From Echinicola soli (GTDB lineage: Bacteria > Bacteroidota > Bacteroidia > Cytophagales > Cyclobacteriaceae), in contig NZ_CP041253.1 in NCBI RefSeq assembly GCF_006575665.1, forward strand, positions 3,137,001-3,201,000: DNA of 64,000 nucleotides. The letters run 5' to 3'. Made by a program: the position numbers and the translations under genes. Of the stretch, positions 46,489-55,882 are shown in pieces. Below the pieces are notes generated by a model. The model searched no databases and had not been told where the DNA came from. It saw only the letters and a list, made by a program, of their open reading frames with translations. The number at the start of each line of letters is the position of its first letter. The first letter of the stretch is position 1.

Positions 46489-47110
46489 CCCTAAAGTAAT
46501 CCATTAACGCATTTGGGTGATTGATATGGACCGTGCGTAGCCCTACCTTTTCAGCGCCTACCAAGTTAGGGGCCGTATCATCGAAAAATACGCCTTTTTC
46601 TGCAGGCAAGCCTATTTTTTCCAATACTTTTTCATAAATAATGGCATCTGGTTTTCGACAGCCCATTTCGTGGCTTAAAAACAGGTGATCAAAAAGCCCT
46701 GAAAAGCCTTTCTCACCAGTATCTGCCAGTAGGATCTCCTCTACTTTTTTGAAATGGATGCTGTTGGTATTGGAGAGCATAAATACAGGATGTGTTTTTC
46801 TGAGTTCCTTGAGGAGTTTGATCTTCTGTTGCGGGATGCTGATAAGCATACCGTTCCAGATATCATCTATTTCCTGGTCAGACCACTCTTTCCTAAAAGT
46901 CTTTCTGATTTCATTCCTAAAGATAACATCGCTTATCTCACCCTTCTCAAAAGCATGATGGACAGGGTGTGCCATGAAGTCCATCGGAGGAGTGTTGTTA
47001 TTCGTATTCAGTAACTTTCCTAATTGGTTGACGGTAAAGGGGATGTCCAAATCAATGATGACACCACCAAGGTCAAATACAAAAAAATCGACGTTTTTAT
47101 CTATTTTCAT
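46478..47110 (-). CDS. HAD-superfamily phosphatase
   Basis: The start is ATG 47110; the 29 residues of the longer frame are not protein-like. The HAD core is complete: motif I DLGGVIIDLD (nucleophile Asp and, two steps on, the Gly-Val variant usual in the YihX-like group), motif II MLSNTN, motif III Lys near HEMGCRKPDAIIY and motif IV FFDDTAPNL. A helical cap (type I) lies between motifs I and II. It probably dephosphorylates a small sugar or nucleotide phosphate in the cytoplasm. Confidence 0.88.
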   Translation of the reverse strand: MKIDKNVDFFVFDLGGVIIDLDIPFTVNQLGKLLNTNNNTPPMDFMAHPVHHAFEKGEISDVIFRNEIRKTFRKEWSDQEIDDIWNGMLISIPQQKIKLLKELRKTHPVFMLSNTNSIHFKKVEEILLADTGEKGFSGLFDHLFLSHEMGCRKPDAIIYEKVLEKIGLPAEKGVFFDDTAPNLVGAEKVGLRTVHINHPNALMDYFRDVH

Positions 47111-47245
47111 AAGGGTAAATGTTGTTGTTTTGGAATCAAATATGTAACATTGCAGTCCCAAAAGCAAGGAAAATTGTTTGAAGCTTCTTTGAGGCATTAA
47201 ACAGGGATTTTTGAAGGAAAATCCGAATAGATGAGTTGCTTTTAC

Positions 47246-47319
47246 GGGCCTATAGCTCAGCTGGTTAGAGCACTTGACTCATAATCAAGGGGTCCCTGGT
47301 TCGAGCCCAGGTGGGCCCA
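47246..47319 (+). tRNA. tRNA with anticodon CAU (tRNA-Met or lysidine tRNA-Ile)
   Basis: A full 74-nt cloverleaf: acceptor GGGCCTA/TGGGCCC (one G-U), D arm GCTC/GAGC, anticodon stem CTTGA/TCAAG with loop CTCATAA, and T arm CCTGG/CCAGG with loop TTCGAGC. The discriminator is A, and CCA is not encoded. Anticodon CAU can be elongator Met or modified Ile2; I cannot decide from identity elements by eye. Confidence 0.93.
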
Positions 47320-47345
47320 CAAACCCCGGGAAGCCGGGGTTTTTA
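47320..47345 (+). terminator. Hairpin between the two tRNA genes
   Basis: ACCCCGG and CCGGGGT flank a short loop and run into a T stretch at 47339-47349. It may separate or process the tRNA transcripts. The same hairpin, slightly mutated, precedes the tRNA copy at 58065. Confidence 0.55.
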
Positions 47346-47515
47346 TTTTCAGGGGAAATTAGCTCAGTTGGTTTAGAGCACTACCTCGACAAGGTAGGGG
47401 TCACTGGTTCGAGCCCAGTATTTCCCACAACAATAATGAATGGGGAGAACAGTCCATCGTGACATCTCCCAGCAGAGTGAACGGGCTACGATAACGGATT
47501 ACCAGATTTTCACAG
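47321..47515 (+). repeat. Left copy of about 195-bp direct repeat around tRNA-Val
   Basis: Matches 58031-58228 in the same orientation, from the pre-tRNA hairpin through the tRNA to the block ending GATTTT. Shared landmarks past the tRNA include AGAACAGTCCATCGTGACAT and CCCAGCAGAGTGAACGG. I estimate roughly nine bases in ten identical by eye. With the right copy it encloses the 48.5-58.0 kb PUL. Confidence 0.8.
47353..47427 (+). tRNA. tRNA-Val (anticodon GAC)
   Basis: A 75-nt cloverleaf with a perfect acceptor stem GGGAAAT/ATTTCCC, D arm GCTC/GAGC, anticodon stem CTACC/GGTAG with loop TCGACAA, and T arm ACTGG/CCAGT with loop TTCGAGC. The discriminator is A and no CCA is encoded. The anticodon reads GAC (Val). 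Position 33 is C instead of the near-universal U. A degenerate second copy lies at 58065-58139. Confidence 0.88.
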
Positions 47516-47898
47516 AAGACAGTCCTTATGGTTATTTCGGTCAAAGCGTACCACTAAGAAAGAGCATTTAAAGTAGGTCATTTTTTATTCGTTTTTCAAG
47601 GTTCCCTTTCTCAAAAACTCCCCATTGAGGTCTATTCTATGGGAAGAGTTTAGCAGTCTGTCCAGAATTCATGATCCGAATGCTTGCCTTCACCGCCACC
47701 TCACTTCCCTGCACGGCAGAGAGCATCGCTACGGAAGCGATATTTCTGGTGATGAGAGATTTCTAGGTGGTTTTGGTAAGCATATTTCTCTTTAATCTAG
47801 CAATGGGAATACGTGCTCCAGCATAAAAAAACAGCGCAAATCTTATTGATCTGCGCTATCTGCATGTTATCGGAACTAACCCTAATCCCCCAACTTTT
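47516..47898. repeat. Noncoding stretch holding the intact dispersed repeat
   Basis: 47735-47910 is the uninterrupted relative of the repeat at 31747-32113, on the other strand. It includes a hairpin GCGCAAATC...GATCTGCGC at about 47833-47858. 47516-47734 shows no gene. Confidence 0.55.
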
Positions 47899-48159
47899 TC
47901 ATTTGACCCTAAGAATGTTCATAAGTTCGTTCCTTTCCTTATATTTTATGTAAGAGGTAAGCACAATTCTGTCATTGGCCCGTGGTACCGAAAGCCACTT
48001 TTTTTCCACGGTAAGACCGTGCTTTTTAATGTCCAAGCTGCTTTTTACCTTGAATTTGAACTTGACCGGACAATGGGAGCAAAGCTGTTGTAAAACCTTG
48101 CTGATGAATTCTTCACCATGGGACTTTCCAGCCTGTACCCTATACTGGTTTTCCTCCAG
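47899..48159 (-). pseudogene. C-terminal remnant of an unrecognised protein
   Basis: An 86-codon minus-strand frame with no usable start (TGA then CTG at its upstream edge) has protein-like composition: QYRVQAGKSHGEEFISKVLQ, then VKFKFKVKSSLDIKKHGL and RANDRIVLTSYIKYKERNEL. The end overlaps the dispersed repeat. I do not recognise the family. It is likely a truncated gene left at the edge of the island. Confidence 0.3.
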
Positions 48160-48531
48160 TCATTTGCCAAGTTATTGATTATTACACATAAAAGTAGAAG
48201 TTATGATTTTAAGGTTAATTGCGTCGTATTGGCCAATATTAACACTATAAATTAACTAAAAAATACCTATGGTGAAGTTAAAATCAGTGATGTCCCATCA
48301 GGAAGGGTGAATAATATTCAAGTTGTTTTACAGCTTAAAAACCAATTAAATTATTGATATTATTCTATTTTATTGTTTTATTTTTCATAAATATTCTCTT
48401 TTTATAATGTTATTTTTGCTTTTGTGCTGGTTTGTTGTTTTTTTTCTTTAAGTTATATGTAAGGTCCTTTCGTGTATGGTAAATTATAAAGAGACCAAAA
48501 TTAGAATAAAGCTTAGATTAACGGCGAGGAT
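48160..48531. other. AT-rich gap upstream of the PUL sigma gene
   Basis: No gene. The stretch 48340-48480 is very AT-rich and has TATTTTTG at 48411-48418, fitting the Bacteroidota -7 box, though no TTG at the proper upstream distance is seen. The promoter of the sigma/FecR genes should be here. Confidence 0.35.
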
Positions 48532-49080
48532 ATGAATATCGTGGATATAAAAAAAGGGAGAAAGGAGGAACAGATATTTAAGAAATATTATGCCCGATTG
48601 TGTGCTTATGCCCATAGTTTTTTAAAGGATCCCCAGGACGCGGAAGATATCGTACAAGATGCTTTTCGGGTTTATTTGGAAAAATCAAGCGTGGTCTGTG
48701 ATGACCAATATGCTGTTAAATCTTTTCTGTACACCGCAGTAAAAAATGCTTGTTTGAATAAATTTAGAAATAAGAAAATACAGGAAGAACACAAGAAATA
48801 CCTTAAAGGAAATACCATCACCTCACCGCTAGGGCTGGAAAATATCATCCATGCAGAGGTTATGGGCAAATTACATGAAGCCATTAATACCTTGCCCCAT
48901 GGCTGTAAAATGGTCATCCGTTTAGGGTATCTGGAAGGGTTAAAAAACAACCAGGTAGCTGAAGTACTGAATGTCTCTGTTAATACGGTAAAGACACAAA
49001 AAAAACGGGGATTAATGCTGTTAAAACAAAAAATGGGCAATCAGGCAATTTTGTTATTGCTACTATTGGGAGGGCAATAG
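48532..49080 (+). CDS. ECF RNA polymerase sigma factor (FecI-like)
   Basis: A 182-residue protein. Region 2 has FKKYYARLCAYAHSFLKDPQDAEDIVQDAF (residues about 17-47). Region 4 has LPHGCKMVIRLGYLEGLKNNQVAEVLNVSVNTVKTQKKRGL (about 122-165), a normal sigma-4 helix-turn-helix. FecR follows 102 bases on, and the STN-bearing SusC after it. It should switch on the GH16 PUL when substrate is bound. The C-terminal run of leucines and glycines (LLLLLLGGQ) is unusual. Confidence 0.93.
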   Translation: MNIVDIKKGRKEEQIFKKYYARLCAYAHSFLKDPQDAEDIVQDAFRVYLEKSSVVCDDQYAVKSFLYTAVKNACLNKFRNKKIQEEHKKYLKGNTITSPLGLENIIHAEVMGKLHEAINTLPHGCKMVIRLGYLEGLKNNQVAEVLNVSVNTVKTQKKRGLMLLKQKMGNQAILLLLLLGGQ

Positions 49081-49182
49081 AATCGTACGTTAAAAAAATA
49101 TTTTAATTTTTTTTAAATTCTTTTTCACCCACTTTTCAGTTGAATGTTTCTTAGGTATATGAAACGGTAAAATTACCTAAGA

Positions 49183-50322
49183 ATGGACAATGAAGTTTTT
49201 AAGATATCGGAATTAATATTCAAATTCCTGGAAAAAAATCTCACCAAAGACGAGGAAGATGAGTTAAGACGACTTTTGAAGAAAAAAAAGTATGCCGGCT
49301 TACTGGATCGGTATAATGATATAGATAAGATACGGGAGGAACTTGATTTTATGCAGCGTTTTGATGCCGACAAGATTTGGGAACAAATCAGAAAAAGCCG
49401 GCATGTGCCATGGTGGAAGAGCAAAGAAATATATAAATACGCCGCATTTTTTTTACTGCCCTTTTTAATTTTCGCCATCCTGTTCTCCTATTTGTCGAAA
49501 GACACTTTACCGGATGCCTCTGGTACAGACCAGGAATTAAAAAACCAGGTAGTCCTGACAGTGGCCGATGGAAGTCAGGTTTTATTGGGGGAAAAGGCTG
49601 TAGAGATGACCTTACAGGAAGGGGCTGGGCTGGAAGGCTACAGGGATTCGCTGGTTTACTGGTCCGATAAACCGTTTGATCAACAGGCCAATCATACGAT
49701 TCAGGTTCCGGGAATGCGGACTGTCAAAATCACCTTGGCTGATGGTACCATTGCTTGGATCAATGCCCGCTCCAAACTGACCTATCCGGCTGTTTTTGGA
49801 TCCGGAACGAGGGAGGTCAGCCTTGAAGGGGAAGCCTATTTTGACGTAAATCACGATCCAGACCGGCCTTTTATTGTCAGGACCGGGCAGGCATCCATGG
49901 AAGTACTGGGCACTTCATTTAACGTAAAGTCCTATGAAGGAAAAACCGTGACAACCCTGCTCAATGGCCGTGTGGAAATGGAAACCGACCAAGGAAACAT
50001 CATGCTCGCACCCGGTGAAGGGGCACAGACCGAAGGTGGTTCCCTGAAAAAACTGCCCTTACATGATTCGGAAATGGCAGTTGCCTGGAAAAACGGATAT
50101 TTTTTGTTTGATAAAAGTGATTTTGGCCAGGCACTGAAGGAAGTATGCCGCTGGTACGGACTGAAACTAATGCACCCAGTAGGCGACGGGTTTAGGGAAA
50201 TTACCGTCTCTGGCAAGGTCAGCAGGAAGACCCCTGTTGATGAAATGCTGTTGATCATGGAAGATGTCAGTGGTGTAAGTCTTATACGATCAGGAGATAA
50301 CCTGGAGATCATAAAAAACTGA
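49183..50322 (+). CDS. FecR-family anti-sigma factor
   Basis: A 379-residue protein. The cytoplasmic N-terminal 85 residues carry the sigma-binding region (ELIFKFLEKNLTKDEEDELR), followed by a single membrane helix (YAAFFLLPFLIFAILFSYL). The periplasmic FecR domain has ITLADGTIAWINARSKLTYP and LEGEAYFDVNHDPDRPF. The C-terminal STN-like lobe includes KNGYFLFDKSDFGQALKEV and VSGKVSRKTPVDEML. It holds the adjacent sigma factor at the inner membrane and is released by the SusC STN domain. Confidence 0.94.
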   Translation: MDNEVFKISELIFKFLEKNLTKDEEDELRRLLKKKKYAGLLDRYNDIDKIREELDFMQRFDADKIWEQIRKSRHVPWWKSKEIYKYAAFFLLPFLIFAILFSYLSKDTLPDASGTDQELKNQVVLTVADGSQVLLGEKAVEMTLQEGAGLEGYRDSLVYWSDKPFDQQANHTIQVPGMRTVKITLADGTIAWINARSKLTYPAVFGSGTREVSLEGEAYFDVNHDPDRPFIVRTGQASMEVLGTSFNVKSYEGKTVTTLLNGRVEMETDQGNIMLAPGEGAQTEGGSLKKLPLHDSEMAVAWKNGYFLFDKSDFGQALKEVCRWYGLKLMHPVGDGFREITVSGKVSRKTPVDEMLLIMEDVSGVSLIRSGDNLEIIKN

Positions 50323-50358
50323 TTAATGGATGTTTAACCTAAAAATAAAATAAAGCAA

Positions 50359-50427
50359 TGGCAAATGACACCTCCTAATGCTGTGGCGAAGCCAAAAACG
50401 GCCAGAAGTGCTCGAACACTCCTGGCC
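50359..50427 (+). promoter_or_regulatory. Possible leader peptide plus hairpin between fecR and susC
   Basis: A six-codon frame (MANDTS, from 50359) is followed by an inverted repeat GGCCAGAAGTG at 50400-50410 and CACTCCTGGCC at 50417-50427 with one mismatch and a 6-nt loop. The position matches the arrangement at 19954-20016 in the other cluster. A SusC start at 50378 would put this hairpin inside the gene, which is one reason for choosing 50489. Confidence 0.35.
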
Positions 50428-50488
50428 TGGTCAAGGTACGCTGTCCAGTAAACAAGTCTATATACGTCACCTTAAACAATGTAAAAAT

Positions 50489-53400
50489 ATGAATTTATTA
50501 TACCATAACCTACCCTCTCTTATACAAAGGAGGAGGGGGATGCTATTAAAATTGTCCCGGATTATGAAGCTCCTCTTCTTTTTCTTGACTGTGATCCAGT
50601 TTAGTGTCTTCGGATTTACCGATGCACAACAGATTACGTTAAATGAGAAAAACACCCCCATAAAAACGGTGCTTGAAAAAGCCACAATGCAGAGCGGTTA
50701 CAGTTTTCTTTTTAACGAAAAGGTATTCAATGCTGCCGAAAATGTAAATATCGAAGTCACCAATGCGGATATCGATACTTTTTTGACCCACCTGCTGAAA
50801 GGGAGAAATCTTGACTATCGCCGGAGGGGGGAGACCGTAACGATCGTTCTGGCAGATGAGGATGTCCGGACCAAAAAGGACATTGCCAGAACCGTAACTG
50901 GGGTGGTCAAGGATGCCAATGGAGTGACCATACCCGGAGCCAATGTGTTGGAAGTGGGAACCACCAATGGGGTTGCTACTGGTATTGACGGTAAGTTCAG
51001 TATAGAGCTGATTACCAGCCAGCCCAGCCTCCGGGTGACCTTTGTGGGCTATGTGGCACAGGAAGTGGATGTCACCAATAATGACTATTATGAAATCATC
51101 ATGGAGGAGGATTCTGAAGCGCTGGAGGAAGTAGTGGTCGTGGGTTTTGGTACCCAGAAGAAGGAAAGCCTTGTCAGTTCGGTCAGTACAATTAAAGGAG
51201 AAGAGCTCAGGTTTCCGACAAGGAGTTTGTCCAATAACCTTGCGGGACAGGTTCCGGGGCTTATAGCTGTACAGCGCTCCGGGGAACCGGGCTATGACAA
51301 TTCCGAGTTTTGGATCAGGGGGATCAGTTCATTTGCCGGTGGAACCAGTCCTTTGGTACTGGTCGATGGCATTCCCAGAGACATGAACGATATAGAGCCG
51401 GATGAGATAGAAACCTTTACACTGTTAAAGGATGCTGCGGCCACCGCGATTTATGGTGCAGAGGGTGCCAACGGCGTAGTGATCATCACGTCCAAACGTG
51501 GCAAGAACCAAAAGACACAGATCACTTACCGTGGGGAATACAGTGTGCTGCAACCTACCCGTTTGCCCGAGTTTTTGGGTTCGGTGGACGTTATGAGATT
51601 ATACAATGAGGGCTTGACGAATGAAGGGCAGCAGCCTGACTACAGTGATGAACTTATCGCCCGGTACGCTTCCGGACAGGACCCCGACCTCTATCCGAAT
51701 TCAAATTGGATGGATTTGTTGAGGAAGACCACGAACAATACCCGACACACCTTGAATTTCAGGGGTGGAGGAGAAAAGGCCAGGTATTTTGTCTCCGGAG
51801 CCTATTTTTCGGAAAGCGGTATTTTTAAGTCCAATCCCCTGGCCGATTACGACAACAATGTCGGCCTAAAGCGGTACAACCTGCGGAGCAATGTGGATAT
51901 TGATGTAACCCCTAGTACTTTACTGACGGTGGACCTGAGCGGGCAGTACCTTGAAACACACTATCCCGGATATAAGTTAGCAATAAGTAATGGAAGTGGG
52001 GTTACCGAGCTGCTAAAGCGGATAACGATTTCTTCCCCCCACCTGGTTCCGATGATCTACAGCGATGGCACATTAGCCTCCCATCCCACTCCGTCTTCCA
52101 ACAGGGTAAACCCCTACAATCTGCTAATGGAATCCGGTTATGAAAATGAGTGGAGGAGTAGTCTTCAGTCGAGGGTTACCCTGGAGCAAAAGCTGGATAT
52201 TATCACCAAGGGACTGAAGATCAGGGGAGTGGTCAGTTACGATTCAGAGTCGAAATTCATTTCACGAAGGGCTAAAGTACCGGCACAGTACAGGGCGACG
52301 GGAAGGGATATCAACGGTGACCTGACCTTTGAGCAGCTCATCAACGAAGAGCCCTTTGCAGACCCGTACGAGAGCAACCTCGGCAGTAAGAATATCTACC
52401 TGGAGACGTCCCTGAACTATAGCCGTAATTTCAACGAAAAACATGCTGTGGGCGGTATGTTCTTGTATTATCAAAAAGAACGGCAAGTACATAACCAAGC
52501 CCTGGCCTACAGAAAGCAGGCCTACATCGGGAGAGGAACCTACATATTTGATAAAAGGTACTCTATAGAGGCCAATTTTGGGATTACCGGAAGTGAGACC
52601 TTCGCTAAAGGTTACCGCTATGGTTTTTTTCCAGCGGTAGGGGTTGCCTGGATTGTGGAAAATGAACCTTTTTTTACAGGGATGAGGGATATCGTCTCCG
52701 GACTTAAAATAAGAGCATCGATCGGAAGGACAGGAAATGATAATACGGGTGGTGATCGATTTTTATACAGAGGGACATTTACCGGTGGAGCTGGATACCC
52801 TTTGGGGATTGGCGGAACTGGTGCGCTGAATAACCTGGGTGGTTTTGTAGAGGGTCGGTTTGAGGCACCTGGACTGAGCTGGGAGATCGAAGAAAAACGG
52901 AATGTAGGAATAGATTTGGGGCTGTTTGAAGACCGCATTACATTTCAGGCAGATTACTTTGACAATTTTCGGTATAATATTCTTCTCCAGCGAAGGACCG
53001 TTGGAGGAGCTGTAGGATTCAGGGAGGCACCTTGGCAGAATTACGGAAAAGTCTCCAATAAAGGAATCGATGCCAGCTTGCAGGCCCGGGAGTATTTTGG
53101 AGAAGTTAGGGTAGGCATCCGTGCGAATTTCACCTTTGCCAAAAACAAGATACTCGAATACGATGAAGTGGAGCAGCCTCATCCCTGGATGAACATTACC
53201 GGAACCAGTTTGAGAACAAACAGACTGCCTATTGCCGAGCGGCTATATACCGAAGATGACTTTGATGTGACGATGGAAGGCGGCGAGGCTGTTTATACCT
53301 TAAAAGAAGGACTGGCCACATCAGCATGGAGCTCCAATTTGATGCCAGGGGATATCAAATTCATGGATTTAAACGGTGACGGGAGATTTGACAACCTTGA

Positions 53401-53929
53401 CAAGAAACGCGGAAGTGGCTACCCTGAAGTGCCCGAAATCATCTATGGGGCGGGATTCAATGTGGAATATCAGAATTTTTATATCAACGTGTTTGTGCAG
53501 GGAGCAGCACGTGCAACTACCATATTGGGTGCAGACAACAATGAAGGCTTTTTCCCATTCACGTGGGGAGTAGATGAGTCCAACGTAAGGAAAGAGGCCT
53601 TGGACAGGTGGACAGTGGAAAATCCGTCCCAGGATGTCATGTTCCCACGGATGCACCCTTCTGCCTATTGGCATAACAATCAACCGAGTACTTGGTGGCA
53701 GAGGAGTGGTGCTTTTGTGAGACTGAAAAATGTGGAGCTTGGTTACCAGTTTAAGAAAAGCCTGCTTAACAAGATCGGGGTGACTACTGGTAGGGTGTAC
53801 CTCATGGGCAACAATATCTATGTATGGGATGATATAAAGATGTGGGATCCCGAAATAGGCGATCAAAACGCTGGGCTGAACTATCCGGTGCCGAGAGCAT
53901 TCACCTTTGGACTTGAATTCACACTTTAA
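50489..53929 (+). CDS. SusC/RagA TonB-dependent transporter with STN signalling domain
   Basis: The frame is open from 50378, but the first 37 residues are not protein-like and cover a hairpin, so ATG 50489 (MNLLYHNLPSLIQ) is preferred. An internal Met before LLFFFLTVIQFSVFG is where the hydrophobic signal begins. Next come an STN domain (EKNTPIKTVLEKATMQSGYS to ETVTIVL), the carboxypeptidase-like domain (VTGVVKDANGVTIPGA), the signature EEVVVVGFGTQKKESLVSSV, the plug (WIRGISSFAGG, LLKDAAATAIYGAEGANGV) and the barrel. It imports the oligosaccharide and signals through FecR. About 1146 residues, normal for the family. Confidence 0.95.
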   Translation: MNLLYHNLPSLIQRRRGMLLKLSRIMKLLFFFLTVIQFSVFGFTDAQQITLNEKNTPIKTVLEKATMQSGYSFLFNEKVFNAAENVNIEVTNADIDTFLTHLLKGRNLDYRRRGETVTIVLADEDVRTKKDIARTVTGVVKDANGVTIPGANVLEVGTTNGVATGIDGKFSIELITSQPSLRVTFVGYVAQEVDVTNNDYYEIIMEEDSEALEEVVVVGFGTQKKESLVSSVSTIKGEELRFPTRSLSNNLAGQVPGLIAVQRSGEPGYDNSEFWIRGISSFAGGTSPLVLVDGIPRDMNDIEPDEIETFTLLKDAAATAIYGAEGANGVVIITSKRGKNQKTQITYRGEYSVLQPTRLPEFLGSVDVMRLYNEGLTNEGQQPDYSDELIARYASGQDPDLYPNSNWMDLLRKTTNNTRHTLNFRGGGEKARYFVSGAYFSESGIFKSNPLADYDNNVGLKRYNLRSNVDIDVTPSTLLTVDLSGQYLETHYPGYKLAISNGSGVTELLKRITISSPHLVPMIYSDGTLASHPTPSSNRVNPYNLLMESGYENEWRSSLQSRVTLEQKLDIITKGLKIRGVVSYDSESKFISRRAKVPAQYRATGRDINGDLTFEQLINEEPFADPYESNLGSKNIYLETSLNYSRNFNEKHAVGGMFLYYQKERQVHNQALAYRKQAYIGRGTYIFDKRYSIEANFGITGSETFAKGYRYGFFPAVGVAWIVENEPFFTGMRDIVSGLKIRASIGRTGNDNTGGDRFLYRGTFTGGAGYPLGIGGTGALNNLGGFVEGRFEAPGLSWEIEEKRNVGIDLGLFEDRITFQADYFDNFRYNILLQRRTVGGAVGFREAPWQNYGKVSNKGIDASLQAREYFGEVRVGIRANFTFAKNKILEYDEVEQPHPWMNITGTSLRTNRLPIAERLYTEDDFDVTMEGGEAVYTLKEGLATSAWSSNLMPGDIKFMDLNGDGRFDNLDKKRGSGYPEVPEIIYGAGFNVEYQNFYINVFVQGAARATTILGADNNEGFFPFTWGVDESNVRKEALDRWTVENPSQDVMFPRMHPSAYWHNNQPSTWWQRSGAFVRLKNVELGYQFKKSLLNKIGVTTGRVYLMGNNIYVWDDIKMWDPEIGDQNAGLNYPVPRAFTFGLEFTL

Positions 53930-53940
53930 AAAACGGAATT

Positions 53941-55779
53941 ATGATAATGGCATATAAAAATATTACAAGAGCATTATTGGTACTTTCCCTGATTGTATGT
54001 TCATGTAACCCGGATTACCTGGATGTATCTGATGAACTTGCGGGAGAGCTGACCATGGAAGAGGTCTTCAGCAGCCCAGAGAACAGTAGAAAATTCCACA
54101 GAAATATATTTTCCGGGATACCCATAAGCTCCAGGATGATTGTCGAGACCGATGGTCTTGATAATCCTTGGCCAGGGTGGACGGATGAGCTAAAGTTTAG
54201 TTTTGGGTCTTTGTATAATGGCACCGTTAACGGATTTAGTGCGGAGAATATGCCAAACCATAGATGGCATGAGTTGTACAAGCTAATCAGGCAGGCGAAT
54301 CTGTTTATGGAAAATGCCGTGGTCATTCCCAAAAGTGGGCAGGCGGATTTTATCAATAAGCAGGAAATGGCAGAAATGATGGCGCAGGCTCGTTTCCTGA
54401 GAGCATATTACCATTATTTGCTTTTTGAGCTATATGGCCCCATTCCCATTATGGATGCTTCGGTAGATCCTTTGTCTCCAGACTTGGATTTTGCCAGGAA
54501 TTCCGTGGACGAGGTAGTAGACTATGTGGTCAGTGAAATGTCGGAAGTTGACGACCTGCTGAGTGATAGAGAAACAAACGAAAATTTTCTTTCCCTGCCC
54601 ACCAAGGGGGTCGCTTTGGCGGTAAAGGCCAAGATTTTGGTCTATGCAGCCAGTCCTTTGTATAACGGGGGGTATGATGAAGCACTAGATCTGACCAATC
54701 CTGAAGATGGGAAAAGACTGTTTCCCGACCGGGATCCAGATAAATGGAACAGGGCATTGGATGCCATACAGGAATTTATAGACTTTGCCGAATCAGGTTA
54801 TTATAGACTGTACAAGGAATATGACAGTAATGGCGAATATGATCCGCATAGCTCTCTTTATAATCTTTTCATGAAGTATAATGATGAGGTGATCTGGGCC
54901 ACTCCAAATCAAGGGTACGGATCAGTTGATTACTATAAAGATTTTGAGAACCGGGTGACTCCCAGATCCGAAGGGGGGGCTTTTACGAGTAATGGTGTGA
55001 CGCAGGAATTAGTGGATGATTTCTTTATGGTGGATGGACTGAGCATCGAAGAATCGCCATTGTATAGCGAGACTGGATTCTCAGCACCCGGAGAGGATAT
55101 GAGTGGCCAGGCAACGCCCGGAACCTATAGGATGTGGATCAACAGGGAACCGAGGTTTTATCAGACGGTGTTTTACCAGGGAAGGAAATGGCATATCAGC
55201 AATAATGTCATAAAATTCCATAAAGGATCTGCAAATGACTTTACTTCACATCATTCACTTACAGGATACTTGTTGTATAAAAGAGCCAGCCGTTCAATCC
55301 ATGCTGAAGGGAATAATCCAAAATCGGAATACAGGCCTTCGTTTATCTTCAGACTAGCCGAATTCTACCTACTGTATGCAGAGGTGCTGAATGAAGTGAA
55401 TCCTTCGGATCCCCGGATCATTGAGTATATAGACAAAGTCCGGGAAAGGGCAGGTATTCCTTTATTGGCCGATATCAAACCGGAAATTGCGGGCGACCAG
55501 GAGGCTCAGCGAGCTGCCGTAAGACGGGAAATGCGCGTGGAGCTCTGTACAGAAGGGCAGCGGTATTTTGATGTAAGAAGGTGGATGATCGCCGAATCCC
55601 CTGGCTCCATGCAGGGTGGCCCTTCTCATGGAATGGACATGTATGCAGAAATAGAAGAAAATTTCTATACAAGGACGGCATATGAGAAACGGCATTGGGA
55701 TAAAAATATGTATTTGCACCCGATTCCCCTTAATGAGATTCAAAAGAGTGAAAAACTCGTGCAAAATCCAGGCTGGTAA
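53941..55779 (+). CDS. SusD/RagB-family lipoprotein
   Basis: A 612-residue protein, larger than the other two SusD proteins here. It has a lipoprotein signal (Cys20 or Cys22 in IVCSCNPDY). SusD landmarks are ARFLRAYYHYLLFELYGPIPIM, GVALAVKAKILVYAASPLYNGG, FIFRLAEFYLLYAEVLNEV and RREMRVELCTEGQRYFDVRRW near the C-terminus. It binds the target glycan on the cell surface with the upstream SusC, 11 bases away. The longer length suggests extra surface loops, fitting a branched or larger ligand. Confidence 0.95.
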   Translation: MIMAYKNITRALLVLSLIVCSCNPDYLDVSDELAGELTMEEVFSSPENSRKFHRNIFSGIPISSRMIVETDGLDNPWPGWTDELKFSFGSLYNGTVNGFSAENMPNHRWHELYKLIRQANLFMENAVVIPKSGQADFINKQEMAEMMAQARFLRAYYHYLLFELYGPIPIMDASVDPLSPDLDFARNSVDEVVDYVVSEMSEVDDLLSDRETNENFLSLPTKGVALAVKAKILVYAASPLYNGGYDEALDLTNPEDGKRLFPDRDPDKWNRALDAIQEFIDFAESGYYRLYKEYDSNGEYDPHSSLYNLFMKYNDEVIWATPNQGYGSVDYYKDFENRVTPRSEGGAFTSNGVTQELVDDFFMVDGLSIEESPLYSETGFSAPGEDMSGQATPGTYRMWINREPRFYQTVFYQGRKWHISNNVIKFHKGSANDFTSHHSLTGYLLYKRASRSIHAEGNNPKSEYRPSFIFRLAEFYLLYAEVLNEVNPSDPRIIEYIDKVRERAGIPLLADIKPEIAGDQEAQRAAVRREMRVELCTEGQRYFDVRRWMIAESPGSMQGGPSHGMDMYAEIEENFYTRTAYEKRHWDKNMYLHPIPLNEIQKSEKLVQNPGW

Positions 55780-55816
55780 GAAACCCCGCAATAGATGTTC
55801 TAATGCATATTGCGGT

Positions 55817-55841
55817 TTTAATCCGCCTGATGCGGATTAAA
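55817..55841 (+). terminator. Hairpin after susD
   Basis: A perfect 10-bp stem, TTTAATCCGC and GCGGATTAAA, with a 5-nt loop and no T run. Probably an attenuator or 3'-end stabiliser that lowers expression of the genes after SusD. Confidence 0.45.
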
Positions 55842-55882
55842 CATGTCGGTTTCATTATCCAATAACTAAAAATAATAAAGAG

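Noticed and set aside
50378..50488. Longer N-terminus for the SusC protein
   Set aside because: The 37 extra residues are not protein-like and would be encoded by a fecR-susC hairpin region; ATG 50489 fits better.
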